NCBI RefSeq assembly: GCF_900446215.1
Contig: NZ_UAQZ01000006.1
Span: 1-64,000, forward strand
DNA from: Burkholderia cenocepacia
GTDB taxonomy: Bacteria; Pseudomonadota; Gammaproteobacteria; Burkholderiales; Burkholderiaceae
Length of the DNA: 64,000 bases
Reading direction: 5' to 3'
Shown here: piece after piece, positions 1-9,623 of the stretch
How the letters are laid out: every line of letters starts with the position of its first letter
Numbering within the stretch: the stretch's first letter is position 1
The notes under the pieces: generated by a model
Seen by the model: only the letters and a program-made list of their open reading frames with translations
What the model was told of the DNA's origin: nothing
Databases searched by the model: none
Position numbers and translations under genes: made by a program

Positions 1-1
1 G

Positions 2-706
2 AATTTGCCGACGCTGCCTCTGATCATCATGGTCGCGGAGGCGGAGCAGGATATTTATGCTGCGTGGCGACGTCGTGCGGAGACGATCGGCCTGCTGGTT
101 GCGACGTTCGGCGCAGCGTTCATTGCGCTATCCGTGTTTCTCGGTGTGCAACTGCGGCGTCGGATGCGCGCGGAATCCGAGCTTGAGTTGCTGGCACGCA
201 CCGACGGGCTCACCGGTCTTAACAATCGCCGCAGTTTTGGGGAAGTTCTGGACCGGGAGTGGCGCCGTGCGCGACGAGCCCATTCCGTTTTTTCATTGCT
301 GTTTGTCGATGTCGATCGTTTCAAAGCCTACAACGACACCTATGGTCACCAGGCGGGGGACGATGCGCTGGCTGCAGTCGCGCGCTGCTGCATCGGCGAA
401 AACATTCGCCGACCGACCGATACGGCGGCTCGCTACGGCGGAGAGGAATTCGTCGTGTTGCTCCCTGACACGCCACCGACGGGGGCAGCCCAGACTGCTG
501 AACGAATACGCGCGGCGATCAACGAACTGGCGCTCGAGCACGCCGGAAGCGAATACGGGCGTGTGACTGCCAGCATCGGGTTGGCGAGTTGGACACCGGA
601 TCAGGACGGCGATCCCGGTGCGGTCATCAAGGCGGCCGACGAGGCGTTGTATTACGCGAAGGCAGCCGGTCGGAACAAGGTTTCCGCTTTCCAGTCGTCG
701 ATTTGA
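2..706 (+). CDS. Diguanylate cyclase, C-terminal part (5' end outside window)
   Basis: The protein would make cyclic di-GMP from two GTP at the inner membrane. The reading frame is open to the window edge and its first residues look like the end of a periplasmic sensor domain, so the true start is upstream. A transmembrane helix follows at about residues 28-50 of the visible part, then a GGDEF domain from about residue 62 to the end. The DGLTGLNNRR entry motif, the FVDVDRFKAYND metal-binding stretch and an intact GGEEF signature in YGGEEF are visible, so catalysis is expected. No RxxD inhibitory site can be seen in the expected place just before GGEEF. It is followed by a 20-bp palindrome and then a pseudogene. 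Confidence 0.9.
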   Translation, partial: NLPTLPLIIMVAEAEQDIYAAWRRRAETIGLLVATFGAAFIALSVFLGVQLRRRMRAESELELLARTDGLTGLNNRRSFGEVLDREWRRARRAHSVFSLLFVDVDRFKAYNDTYGHQAGDDALAAVARCCIGENIRRPTDTAARYGGEEFVVLLPDTPPTGAAQTAERIRAAINELALEHAGSEYGRVTASIGLASWTPDQDGDPGAVIKAADEALYYAKAAGRNKVSAFQSSI

Positions 707-760
707 CGGTGATTGGACCCGAGCAGGAGTCTCAACGTTACTTTGGGCTCGGGTATGTCG

Positions 761-780
761 GTGCGTCTACGTAGACGCAC
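761..780. promoter_or_regulatory. Perfect 20-bp palindrome
   Basis: GTGCGTCTACGTAGACGCAC is a perfect inverted repeat with no spacer, between the cyclase stop codon and the hydrolase pseudogene. It has no following T tract, so it is a poor intrinsic terminator. A dimeric repressor site for the former hydrolase gene is the simplest alternative; no regulator gene sits beside it. Confidence 0.45.
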
Positions 781-890
781 GATTCCATGACGAATCGTTG
801 CGCGCGAAATTCGGTCGGAAGTCATGTCGAACGGGAATGAGCGATGCTGCTGCTTGCCGGCATCTTTGAATCGTCTTTCCGGAGATCGAT

Positions 891-1778
891 ATGACTTCAG
901 ATGCGAATGAGCGGGGCACACGCGGATCGCCACGAAATTTCTTGACATGTCGCACCGGCGAACTCGACGTGGCCTACGAAGTATCGGGCCCGCTTGACGG
1001 ACCGCCGCTGGTCCTTGTCCACGGATGGCCCGACGATGTTCAGTGCTGGGACAAGACTATCCTGGACCTCGGATCGAGTGGTCAGCAGTTCCGAATCTAC
1101 GCGCCCTATCTGCGTGGATCGGGCCCGACACGCTTCTTGAATGGCGACACGATGCGCAGCGGCGCAATTGCAGCGCCGACCCTTGATTTGTCGTTCGTGG
1201 AAGCGCTGGATTTGACGAACGTCCTCCTCCCGACTGGGAGCGCGCGCGGGGTAGCGTCGCGGCGCTGTTTCCGAAAGAATAAACGGTATGGTTACCGCCG
1301 CGGCGGGCTATGCCACCGCGATGCCGGCCAACGAAATGCCCTATGAAATAACGACCGCGCGACGACGTGGAATATATCGAGAGGATCGCGAACGGTTGTG
1401 CAGTACTTGTGGCACAGCTGGTCGCCCGCTTGGCCCGACAGGAGAGGCGACTTTCAAGCCCATGATCGGCTCTCTCGACAATCCCCGACTGGGCGACATC
1501 AGCCTTCATGCTTACCGACAGCGCTGGCATGATGCGCCGGGCGCAGGTCAGCACGAGCAGATAGAACGACAATTGGCGGCTTCGCCGATGATCCCTGTCG
1601 ACACCATCATGCTCCAGGGTGCGGAGATCGTGACAATTTGCCCGTCACGTCTGAAAACAAGGAGCGGTACTTTTTCCGGGCACTATGAACGCCGCCTGCT
1701 GCATGGAATAGGACACTTCGTCCGCGCGAGGCGCCAGATGTCTTTGCGGAGGCCATACGCGCGATTGCCGGGCGGTGA
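891..1778 (+). pseudogene. Alpha/beta hydrolase (epoxide-hydrolase-like), decayed
   Basis: The first 110 codons encode a normal alpha/beta hydrolase N-terminus with the oxyanion motif HGWPDD at about residue 44. Around 1225-1240 the nucleophile-elbow region is shortened: the aspartate-tryptophan pair survives in another frame but the preceding V-G-H codons are gone. Homologous sequence continues in shifting frames: MVTAAAGYAT from 1288, YLWHSWSPAWPD from about 1400, and the catalytic-histidine segment GHFV then REAPDVFAEAIRAI, ending at a TGA at 1776-1778. Sequence between about 1345 and 1380 also seems to be missing. At least four indels, including loss of part of the active site, point to a genuine pseudogene. 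No function is expected. Confidence 0.8.
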
Positions 1779-1872
1779 GCTCATGATCCTGCGGCCTGAC
1801 GACCGGAAGAGAGGTTTCCTGCATCACCTGAAGCCGTCGCGCACGGCGCACGCGACGTGTCGCAAGCCATCA

Positions 1873-2423
1873 TCACCCATCCACCGGCTGCGCCGGCGTC
1901 TCGAGCTTCAACTGATAGAACGCCGCATCGAGCCAGCGGCCGAACTTGAAGCCCGCCTCCGCGATCGTGCCCGCGTGCACGAACCCCAGTTTCGTATGCA
2001 GCGCGATGCTGCCGGCATTGGTCGCGTCGATGCAGCCGACCAGCACGTGCACCTGCGCTTCGCGGCGGCCCGCCGGACCACTTCGCGCAGCAGCCGTTCG
2101 CCGAGCCCGCGACCGCGCTGGTCGTTGCGCACGTAGACGCTGTGTTCGACCGTGTACTTGAACGCCGGAAACGCGCGGAACGTACCCCAGCTCGCGAAGC
2201 CGAGCAGTTCGCCCGCTGCGTCGACGGCGCCGAAAACCGGGAAGCCGCCCGCGCGTTTCGTCGCGAACCACGTGACCATCGCTTCCGGCGGGCGCGGTCG
2301 ATAGTCGTACAGCGCGGTCGAGTTCACGATCGCGTCGTTCAGGATCTCGAGGATGGCCGCCGCGTGTTCGGCCTCGCTGCAATCGATCAGGCGCACGTCG
2401 TCGCGCTGCGTCGGGGAATTCAT
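1873..2423 (-). pseudogene. GNAT acetyltransferase of the phosphinothricin type, one frameshift
   Basis: The start at 2423 has a strong AGGAAGG ribosome-binding site. The N-terminal frame gives a GNAT fold with acetyl-CoA motif A (QRGRGLGERLL, about residue 100), then leaves frame near 2070 in a run of GC repeats. The continuation, from QVHVLVGCIDATN to a C-terminus ending in TPAQPVDG, is in a neighbouring frame up to 1873. Family members N-acetylate amino-group substrates such as methionine sulfoximine or phosphinothricin. All motifs survive and there is no nonsense codon, so one base indel (sequencing error or a very recent mutation) explains the break. Confidence 0.75.
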
Positions 2424-2473
2424 ACGGGTTCCTTCCTGTTGGCTCTGAATCGGTTCCACAGACGATGCGCGCG

Positions 2474-3095
2474 TCACGTGCTCCCGCACGCCGGCGGCGG
2501 AGGCATCGCAGATCGCGACGACATAGCGCGCGGCATGCGACACGGATTGCTGAAGATCAGCGGCTGGTCGAGCCGCATGGCCAGACAGTCGCCTTCGTGA
2601 AGTTCGTGCAGCACGTCGCCGAACGTGACGTCGACGCGGCCGCTGATGATCCACACCTGCTGATGCAGCGCGCTTTCGCGCCCCGCCGCTGTCGTACGCG
2701 ACGCGCGCGCCGGGCGGGAAATCGACCTCGACGAGCTGGATCGGCGACGGCCAGCCGCCGGCGACAGGTTGCGGCGCACATAGCCGGACGCCGGGTCGCG
2801 CCATTCGGCCTGCTGCGCGCGCCCGTGCGAGCGGCTGGGCGGGCGCGTCGTCCCGGTCGCCGCCGAACAGTCCGGCCAGCGACACGCCGAGGCCGGCCGC
2901 GAGCTTGTCGAGCACGACGGCCGTCGGGCTGGCCGACGCGCGTTCGATGAGCGAGATCATCGAACGGCTGACGCCGGAACGCGCTGCCAGCGTGTCGAGC
3001 GTGTAGCCTCGAACGGCGCGCAGGCCGCGCACGCGCCGGGCAATGCGCTCGTTGATGCCGGTATCGTCGGCCGCGGTGATCGCTGATTCTTTCAT
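2474..3095 (-). pseudogene. XRE-family regulator with C-terminal cupin, several frameshifts
   Basis: The ATG at 3095 opens a helix-turn-helix domain (about residues 14-70, with the recognition segment SGVSRSMISLIE) of the MerR-independent XRE type, followed by a cupin sensor domain. The cupin half is read in alternating frames: breaks occur near 2825, 2755, 2690 and 2540, yet every piece (YVRRNLSPA, PIQLVEVDFPPGARV, LHQQVWIISGRVDVTFGD, ARYVVAICDA) is recognisable and free of stops. It lies directly upstream of the GNAT gene in the same direction, so regulator and enzyme probably formed an operon. Such proteins usually repress their neighbouring metabolic gene. The exact 3' end is uncertain because of the shifts. 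Confidence 0.7.
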
Positions 3096-3242
3096 AATGG
3101 ATTTATTGTCCAGCAAGCTGGAATTCGATGTCAACGGTATTTCCCGCAGCGGGGCGGCAGGAGGCGAGACACGAACGGCTTGCCCGGTCGTCTTGCGCAG
3201 CGTAATATACGAAACAGCTACGTTTAGTTTAATTGGGGATAT

Positions 3243-3480
3243 ATGGGCATCATCAAGATTTCCGAGCACATGCATGAGCGGCTGCGCTCGACGAGCACGG
3301 CGCTGAGCCGTTCGATCAACGCGCAGGCCGAACACTGGCTGCGTGTCGGGATGCTGGCGGAACTCAACCCGGCGCTGTCCTACGGCGATATCTGCAAGAT
3401 GTTGATCGAGGCCGAGGCGCGGGGGCGGCGACGTGGGGCCGGCGGAGACGGCCGCGCACGGCATCGAGCAGGTGGCGTGA
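3243..3480 (+). pseudogene. ParD-like antitoxin-family protein, frameshifted into map
   Basis: The first 55 residues (MGIIKISEHMHERLR, SRSINAQAEHWLRVGMLAEL, YGDICKMLIEAEA) match the short ParD-like family, in which a ribbon-helix-helix fold resembles type II antitoxins. After codon 60 a GGGGG run shifts the frame; the neighbouring frame carries a plausible tail, GGDVGPAETAAHGIEQVA, and a TGA at 3478-3480 that overlaps the map ATG as ATGA-type coupling. In the given sequence the frame instead stays open into map, producing a 347-residue fusion. No toxin gene is adjacent. Translational coupling with map suggests a housekeeping role rather than a classic toxin-antitoxin pair. Confidence 0.65.
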
Positions 3481-4286
3481 TGGCGAAACGTGAAATTCCG
3501 ATCCGCGGTGCCGCGGAAATCGCCAAGTCGCGCGAAGCCGCGAAGCTCGCGTCGCAGGTGCTGACGATGATCACCGAGTACGTGAAGCCGGGCGTCACCA
3601 CCGATGAGCTGGACGCACGCTGCCGCGAATACATCATCGACGAATTGGGCGCGATTCCCGCGAACATCGGCTACCACGGCTATCCGAAGACGCTGTGCAC
3701 GTCGGTCAACCACGTGGTCTGTCACGGCATTCCGACGTCGCGGCCGATGCGCGACGGCGACATCGTGAACCTCGACATCGCGGTGATCAAGGACGGCTGG
3801 TTCGGCGATACGAGCCGCATGTACTTCGTCGGCGAACCGAACGAACTCGCGCGGCGGCTCGTCGCGGCGACCTACGAGGCAATGCACGCCGGCATTCGCG
3901 CGGTGCGTCCCGGCGCGACGCTCGGCGACGTCGGTTATGCGATCCAGCAGGTCGCCCATCGTGAAGGGTTCAGCGTGGTGCGCGAGTATTGCGGGCACGG
4001 CATCGGCGACGTCTATCACGACGAGCCGCAGGTGCTGCATTACGGTCGCCCGGGCACCGGCCTGCCGCTGCGGCCGGGGATGATCTTCACGATCGAGCCG
4101 ATGCTCAACGCGGGCAAGCGCGACACCCACGTGCTGGCCGACGGCTGGACGGTCGTCACGAAGGACCATTCGCTGTCCGCGCAATGGGAGCACATGGTCG
4201 TCGTGACGGAAACGGGTTTCGAGGTGCTCACCGAGGACGCGAAGCCCCAGGCGTTCTCGGCGCTTCCGGGCACGCACGCTGCCTGA
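3480..4286 (+). CDS. map: Methionine aminopeptidase, type I
   Basis: The enzyme removes the initiator methionine from nascent cytosolic proteins. The 268-residue product has normal length for type I MAP. The five metal ligands are visible in order: Asp in NLDIAVIKDGWFGD (two Asp), His in YCGHGIGD, Glu in TIEPM and Glu in QWEHMVVV; the substrate histidine lies in CHGIPTSR. The ATG at 3480 overlaps the expected TGA of the ParD-like gene and is the only start that gives a family-like N-terminus (MAKREIPIRG). Upstream, a one-base shift in the ParD-like gene leaves the frame open, so part of the product could be made as a fusion. Burkholderia usually carry a second map copy beside rpsB, so this one may be accessory. 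Confidence 0.93.
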   Translation: MAKREIPIRGAAEIAKSREAAKLASQVLTMITEYVKPGVTTDELDARCREYIIDELGAIPANIGYHGYPKTLCTSVNHVVCHGIPTSRPMRDGDIVNLDIAVIKDGWFGDTSRMYFVGEPNELARRLVAATYEAMHAGIRAVRPGATLGDVGYAIQQVAHREGFSVVREYCGHGIGDVYHDEPQVLHYGRPGTGLPLRPGMIFTIEPMLNAGKRDTHVLADGWTVVTKDHSLSAQWEHMVVVTETGFEVLTEDAKPQAFSALPGTHAA

Positions 4287-4346
4287 CACTGGCAGGGGTG
4301 CGCCGCGCACGGCGGCGTAGCGTTGCAATGGAAGCGTTGCAATGAA

Positions 4347-4369
4347 ACGGGCCCCTTCGCGGGGCCCGT
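4347..4369 (+). terminator. GC-rich terminator hairpin after map
   Basis: A 9-bp stem ACGGGCCCC / GGGGCCCGT closes a 5-base loop 60 bp after the map stop and just before the 3' end of the convergent msrC gene. There is no long T tract, so termination may be partly Rho-dependent or the hairpin may serve both strands. Confidence 0.7.
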
Positions 4370-4406
4370 GTCGTTCACGGCGGCCGGCGCCGCGACGCCG
4401 CGGCGC

Positions 4407-4910
4407 TTAACCGCGCGCCTTCTCCCAAGCGTGTTCGACGAACACGCGACAGAGTGCTTCCATCCCTTGGCGGTCTTCGTCGTCGAAGCGCGCGGCGACC
4501 GGGCTGTCGACGTCCCACACGCCGATCAGCGTGCCGTCGCCGGCGACCAGCGGCACGACGATTTCCGATTCGGACGCCGCATCGCATGCGATATGGCCGG
4601 GGAAGTCGTGCACGTCGCGCACGACCTGCGTCTCGCGGGTCTGCGCGGCCGTGCCGCACACGCCCTTGCCGAGCGCGATCCGCACGCACGCGGGCTTGCC
4701 CTGGAACGGTCCGACCACGAGCTCGGTGCCGTCGAAGAAGTAGAAGCCGGCCCAGTTCAGGCGATCGAGCGAGTGATAGACGAGCGCGGAGAAATTCGCC
4801 GCATTCGCGGTCAGGTCGCGTTCGGATTCGACGAGCGCGCGCGCCTGCTCGACGAGCGTCGCGTATTGATCGGCCTTGGAGGCGGTAGGGTCGTTGGACA
4901 GCGTGAACAT
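4407..4910 (-). CDS. msrC: Free methionine-(R)-sulfoxide reductase, GAF fold
   Basis: This cytosolic enzyme reduces free L-methionine-(R)-sulfoxide, repairing oxidised methionine with thioredoxin as electron donor. The 167-residue product is a single GAF domain (NWAGFYFFDG, GPFQGKPACVRI, GVCGTAAQ, HIACDAASESEIVVPL). The three cysteines of the fRMsr family, at about residues 85, 95 and 119, are all present, which separates it from signalling GAF domains. The ATG at 4910 is preferred over a GTG 33 bases upstream because it fits the family start (MFTLSNDP). The IS110 element lies 110 bp upstream and could affect its promoter. Confidence 0.9.
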   Translation of the reverse strand: MFTLSNDPTASKADQYATLVEQARALVESERDLTANAANFSALVYHSLDRLNWAGFYFFDGTELVVGPFQGKPACVRIALGKGVCGTAAQTRETQVVRDVHDFPGHIACDAASESEIVVPLVAGDGTLIGVWDVDSPVAARFDDEDRQGMEALCRVFVEHAWEKARG

Positions 4911-5017
4911 GGCGGAAAGCGATAGGGGTTGTGAAATGCGCACTCGCGCGTACCGCAGTCTACGGCACCCGCGCGCGCTCTGCAGCGTGTGGTCGTGCGT
5001 GACGCGGCGCGCTTGTA

Positions 5018-6176
<1,159 letters not shown>

Positions 6177-6192
6177 CTCGGAAGACGGTTAC

Positions 6193-7110
6193 TCAGTCGG
6201 GTTCGAGTTCGGCGAACCGTTCGGCCAGGAAATCGAGCAGCGCCCGCACCGCCGGCAGCAGCCCGCGGCGCGACGCGAACACCGCGTGCACGATTTCGCG
6301 GCGCGGCGCCCAGTCCGGCAGGACGGTCGTCAGCTCTCCGCGCGCGACTTCATCGCGCACCATCATCGTCGGCAATTGCACGACGCCGACGCCCGCGACG
6401 GCCGCCGCGCGCAGCGCGAGCATGCCGCCCGTCACGAAGCGCGGCTGGTGATGGATTTCCGCCTGCGCGCCGTCGGGCCCGCGCAGCCGCCACACGTGCG
6501 TGGACTGCGGCACGCCGTGGTCGAGACTCGGCAGGCGCGTGAGATCGGCGGGAACGGCCGGTACACCGTGCTCGCGCAGCAGTGCGGGGCTCGCGACGAG
6601 ACACTGGCCGCGCTCCGCGAGCACGCGTAGCGCGAGATCGCTGTCCTCGAGCGGCGGCGGGCGCACGCGGATCGCGACGTCGATCCCTTCGCCGACCACG
6701 TCGACGCGCCGGTTGGTCGCTTCCAGGTGGATCTCGACGCGCGGGCACGCGGCCATGAACGCGGCGATCATCGTGCCGACCAGCGAATCGAGCAGCACGA
6801 TCGGGCAACTGACACGCACGATGCCGCGCGGCTCCTCGTGCAGCAGCGCGATCGCCTCGTCGGCGGCGTCGGCCTCGACGAGCATCGCGCGGCAATGCGC
6901 GTAATAGGTCTGGCCGACGTCGGTGACCGTGAAGCGGCGCGTCGAACGCTGAATCAGCCGCATCCCGAGCCGCGCCTCGAGCAGCGCGATGCGCCGGCTC
7001 AGCTTCGATTTCGGCATGTCCAGCGCGCGCCCGGCCGGCGCGAAGCCGCCGTGTTCGACGACCTGCACGAAGTAATAGAGATCGTTCAGATCCCGCGCTT
7101 TATCGTTCAT
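6193..7110 (-). CDS. LysR-family transcriptional regulator, divergent from pirin
   Basis: The 305-residue protein has an N-terminal winged helix-turn-helix (about residues 8-66, FAPAGRALDMPKSKLSRRIALLE) and a C-terminal two-lobed effector domain (from about residue 92, GIVRVSCPIVLLDSLVG). The subfamily with YYFVQVVEHGGF often controls a divergent enzyme gene, here the pirin gene 112 bp away. The shared intergenic region contains an 8-bp inverted repeat suited to a LysR dimer. Its 3' end abuts the IS110 element, but the C-terminus ELEPD is complete. The effector is not predictable from sequence. Confidence 0.92.
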   Translation of the reverse strand: MNDKARDLNDLYYFVQVVEHGGFAPAGRALDMPKSKLSRRIALLEARLGMRLIQRSTRRFTVTDVGQTYYAHCRAMLVEADAADEAIALLHEEPRGIVRVSCPIVLLDSLVGTMIAAFMAACPRVEIHLEATNRRVDVVGEGIDVAIRVRPPPLEDSDLALRVLAERGQCLVASPALLREHGVPAVPADLTRLPSLDHGVPQSTHVWRLRGPDGAQAEIHHQPRFVTGGMLALRAAAVAGVGVVQLPTMMVRDEVARGELTTVLPDWAPRREIVHAVFASRRGLLPAVRALLDFLAERFAELEPD

Positions 7111-7113
7111 GAA

Positions 7114-7162
7114 ATGGAACGCTGAGTGCGATTTCGGCAGTCTACCGGATCGTTCGTTCCAT
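7114..7162. promoter_or_regulatory. LysR/pirin divergent control region
   Basis: ATGGAACG at 7114-7121 is repeated in inverted form as CGTTCCAT at 7155-7162. The right arm sits just before a TATATT -10-like box at 7166-7171 directed towards the pirin gene. This is a plausible LysR binding site, by position and symmetry only. Confidence 0.45.
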
Positions 7163-7221
7163 CTCTATATTGTCACTCATGGATGCGAAACACGGGTTTC
7201 GCCGCAATATGGAGAAGGGCA

Positions 7222-8088
7222 ATGAAGAAGATCCAGGGTGTGTACAGTGCGCCGCGCGGCCATTGGGTCGGCGACGGGTTCCCGGTGCGTTCGATGTTCA
7301 GCTACCAGTCTCATGGCACGCATCTGAGCCCGTTCCTGCTGCTCGATTACGCCGGCCCCGCGACGTTCGAACCGACGACCGCGCCGCGCGGTGTCGGCCA
7401 GCATCCGCACCGCGGCTTCGAAACGGTGACGATCGTTTACGACGGCGAAGTCGCGCACCGCGACTCGACCGGTGCGGGCGGCACGATCGGCCCGGGCGAC
7501 GTGCAGTGGATGACGGCCGCGAGCGGGATTCTGCACGAGGAATTCCACTCGGAGGCGTTCACGAAGCAGGGCGGCCCGCTCGAGATGGTGCAGCTGTGGG
7601 TGAACCTGCCCGCCGCGGACAAGATGGGCGCGCCCGGGTACCAGACGCTGCTGAACGCCGATATCCCGGTGGTCGAGCTGCCGGACGGCGCCGGGCGGGC
7701 GCGGATCATCGCCGGTGAACTCGACGGGCGGCGCGGCCCGGCCCGCACTCACACGCCGATCGACGTGTGGGACGTGCGGCTCGTGGCCGGCGGCCATGCG
7801 CGGTTCCCGGTCGCCGAAGGGCGGACGCTCGCGGTGGTCGTGCTGAGCGGCACCGTGCAGGTGAACGGCGAGACGGTGGCCCGCGAGGCGCAGTTCGTGC
7901 AACTCGGCCGCGACGGTAGCGACGTCGAGATCGAAGCGAACGGCGACGCGAAGCTGCTGATCCTGAGTGGCGAGCCGATCGACGAGCCGGTCGTCGGTTA
8001 CGGTCCGTTCGTGATGAACTCGCAAGCGGAGATCCGTACCGCGATCGAGGACTTCAACAGCGGCCGCTTCGGCCAGATGCCGGCATGA
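7222..8088 (+). CDS. Pirin-family bicupin protein
   Basis: Pirins are two-domain cupin iron proteins; some act as quercetin dioxygenases, others modulate enzymes such as pyruvate dehydrogenase. The 288-residue product shows the N-cupin metal ligands: two His in QHPHRGFETV, and His and Glu in ILHEEFHSE. The N-terminal signature VRSMFSYQSHGTHLSPFLLLD and the C-terminal cupin with GEPIDEPVVGYGPFVMN complete the family pattern. The ATG at 7222 follows GGAGAAGG and is preferred over upstream in-frame codons. A divergent LysR gene probably controls it. Confidence 0.92.
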   Translation: MKKIQGVYSAPRGHWVGDGFPVRSMFSYQSHGTHLSPFLLLDYAGPATFEPTTAPRGVGQHPHRGFETVTIVYDGEVAHRDSTGAGGTIGPGDVQWMTAASGILHEEFHSEAFTKQGGPLEMVQLWVNLPAADKMGAPGYQTLLNADIPVVELPDGAGRARIIAGELDGRRGPARTHTPIDVWDVRLVAGGHARFPVAEGRTLAVVVLSGTVQVNGETVAREAQFVQLGRDGSDVEIEANGDAKLLILSGEPIDEPVVGYGPFVMNSQAEIRTAIEDFNSGRFGQMPA

Positions 8089-8109
8089 CGGCATGACGGT
8101 GTGACGAGC

Positions 8110-8137
8110 AGGCCCCGCGCAATGCGGGGCCTTTTTT
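8110..8137 (+). terminator. Rho-independent terminator after pirin gene
   Basis: A 9-bp GC stem AGGCCCCGC / GCGGGGCCT with a short loop is followed by six T residues, 20 bp after the pirin stop. Confidence 0.9.
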
Positions 8138-8229
8138 CGCGCGTGGCACGCGGTCGCGCGCGTGGGGCGGTTCGAGGCATAATCGACGGTTGTCGCGCGC
8201 CGGTCGGCGCGCCCGAATCAGGACCGCAC

Positions 8230-8721
8230 ATGAACGCATCCGCACCTGCCGCATCCCCGCGTACCGCCGATCTCGACTGGCGCTGGAAATCCTTCGACGC
8301 GCTGACCGCGCGCGAAATCTATTCGATCCTGGAGGCGCGCAGCGCCGTATTCGTCGTCGAACAGAATTGCGTGTATCGCGACATCGACGATGCGGACCAG
8401 GCCGCGTGGCACCTGGCCGCCTTCGATCCGGCCGGCCGCCTGGCCGGCTATCTGCGCGTGCTGCTGCCCGATGCGCAACACACCGACGTGCGCATCGGCC
8501 GCGTGCTGACGACCGCCGCGTTTCGCGGCGCGGGCCTCGGCAACGGGCTGCTGTCGCGCGCGCTCGAGCATATCCGCGCGCAATGGCCGGATACGCCGGT
8601 AAGCCTGCATGCGCAGGCTCACTTGCAGCGGTTCTACGGGGCATTCGGCTTCACGCCGAGTTCGGACGTGCACGACGAGGACGGCATCCCGCACGTGTGG
8701 ATGAGCAGCGCACGCGCGTGA
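8230..8721 (+). CDS. ElaA-type GNAT acetyltransferase
   Basis: The 163-residue protein is a single GNAT domain. The ElaA family hallmarks are present: LTAREIYSILEARSAVFVVEQ near the N-terminus, YRDIDDADQAAWHL, and the acetyl-CoA loop GRVLTTAAFRGAGLGNGLL at about residue 92. The C-terminal Y-G-x-x-G-F motif (FYGAFGF) is typical. Substrates of ElaA are unknown. The gene has its own promoter region after the pirin terminator. The next gene is convergent. Confidence 0.9.
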   Translation: MNASAPAASPRTADLDWRWKSFDALTAREIYSILEARSAVFVVEQNCVYRDIDDADQAAWHLAAFDPAGRLAGYLRVLLPDAQHTDVRIGRVLTTAAFRGAGLGNGLLSRALEHIRAQWPDTPVSLHAQAHLQRFYGAFGFTPSSDVHDEDGIPHVWMSSARA

Positions 8722-8743
8722 CGCGCGCCGGGCGCCGCCGCAG

Positions 8744-9613
8744 TCAGTGCGCGGCGCGTGCGACGGGCGGTTTGTCCGCGCGCTGCGCGGCGCGCTCGCC
8801 GATCAGGCGCCCGCGCGCGGATAGCCGCAGCCAATGCCGCAGCGCGATCAGCGCGCCGATCACGCTCATCATCGAGCCGGGAATCCACAGCAGCAGGCCG
8901 CCGATCTGCTGGTCGCGCAGCGGGCTCAGCCACGTGAACGCGCGGCCGCAGATCGAGTAGATCGGATACAGCTCGTGCGGCGTGAAGAAGATCAGCGCGC
9001 CGAGCGCGATCTGCGGCGGGATCGCCGCGACGACGATCAGGATCCGGCGGCCCGGCGACAGCCGCGCGGGCGGCGCGGGACGCGGATCGACGACGAGCCA
9101 CCAGAACAGCAGCCCGTCGATCACCATGCTCCAGTTCATCACGCGATAGAGACGCCAGTCGAGCATCGCGATGAAATGGATCGGCGACAGCAGCCAGAAA
9201 TAGATCAGCCCGACGAACAGCACGACCGCGACGACCGGATGGAACACCACGTCGAGCGTCGCGCGCACCGGCGCCCATGCGAGCGCGGGGCGCACGAAGC
9301 GCTGCCGCCAGCGAAACGGAATGCCCGCGCGGATCGCCGCGCCCGGATAGGACAGCGCGATGAAGAACGGCCCGAGGTGATGCAGCACGAGATGCTGCGC
9401 GCGGTGCATGAAGAATTCATGCTCGAAGAAATAGTCGAGCCGCGTATGCAGCGCGATATAGAGCGCCGTCAGCCCGAACCAGAACGAGAACTGCCGCAGC
9501 GGCGACACCTTCGCCTTTTTCACGCCGCGCGCGAACAGCACGGCGGCCGCCAGCACCGCGATGACCACGGTCGGCGACGGTTCCCACGGATCGAGCCAGT
9601 ACAGGAGGTTCAT
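8744..9613 (-). CDS. CtaG/Caa3-type cytochrome oxidase assembly membrane protein
   Basis: The 289-residue protein has about seven hydrophobic segments and belongs to the CtaG_2 (Caa3_CtaG) family implicated in copper delivery to caa3-type cytochrome oxidase. Family signatures are the histidine-rich helix YFFEHEFFMHRAQHLVLHHLGPFF and FHPVVAVVLF, whose histidines could bind copper, and FFTPHELYPIY. It is the last gene of a three-gene minus-strand cluster with a PCuAC chaperone and an SCO protein, all serving periplasmic copper insertion. The spacing to the upstream gene is only 10 bp. Confidence 0.85.
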   Translation of the reverse strand: MNLLYWLDPWEPSPTVVIAVLAAAVLFARGVKKAKVSPLRQFSFWFGLTALYIALHTRLDYFFEHEFFMHRAQHLVLHHLGPFFIALSYPGAAIRAGIPFRWRQRFVRPALAWAPVRATLDVVFHPVVAVVLFVGLIYFWLLSPIHFIAMLDWRLYRVMNWSMVIDGLLFWWLVVDPRPAPPARLSPGRRILIVVAAIPPQIALGALIFFTPHELYPIYSICGRAFTWLSPLRDQQIGGLLLWIPGSMMSVIGALIALRHWLRLSARGRLIGERAAQRADKPPVARAAH

Positions 9614-9623
9614 CGCGCGCGCA

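Noticed and set aside
1908..4328. 806-residue minus-strand frame covering XRE, GNAT and antisense of map
   Set aside because: Only the XRE and GNAT pieces are real; the upstream half is antisense to map.
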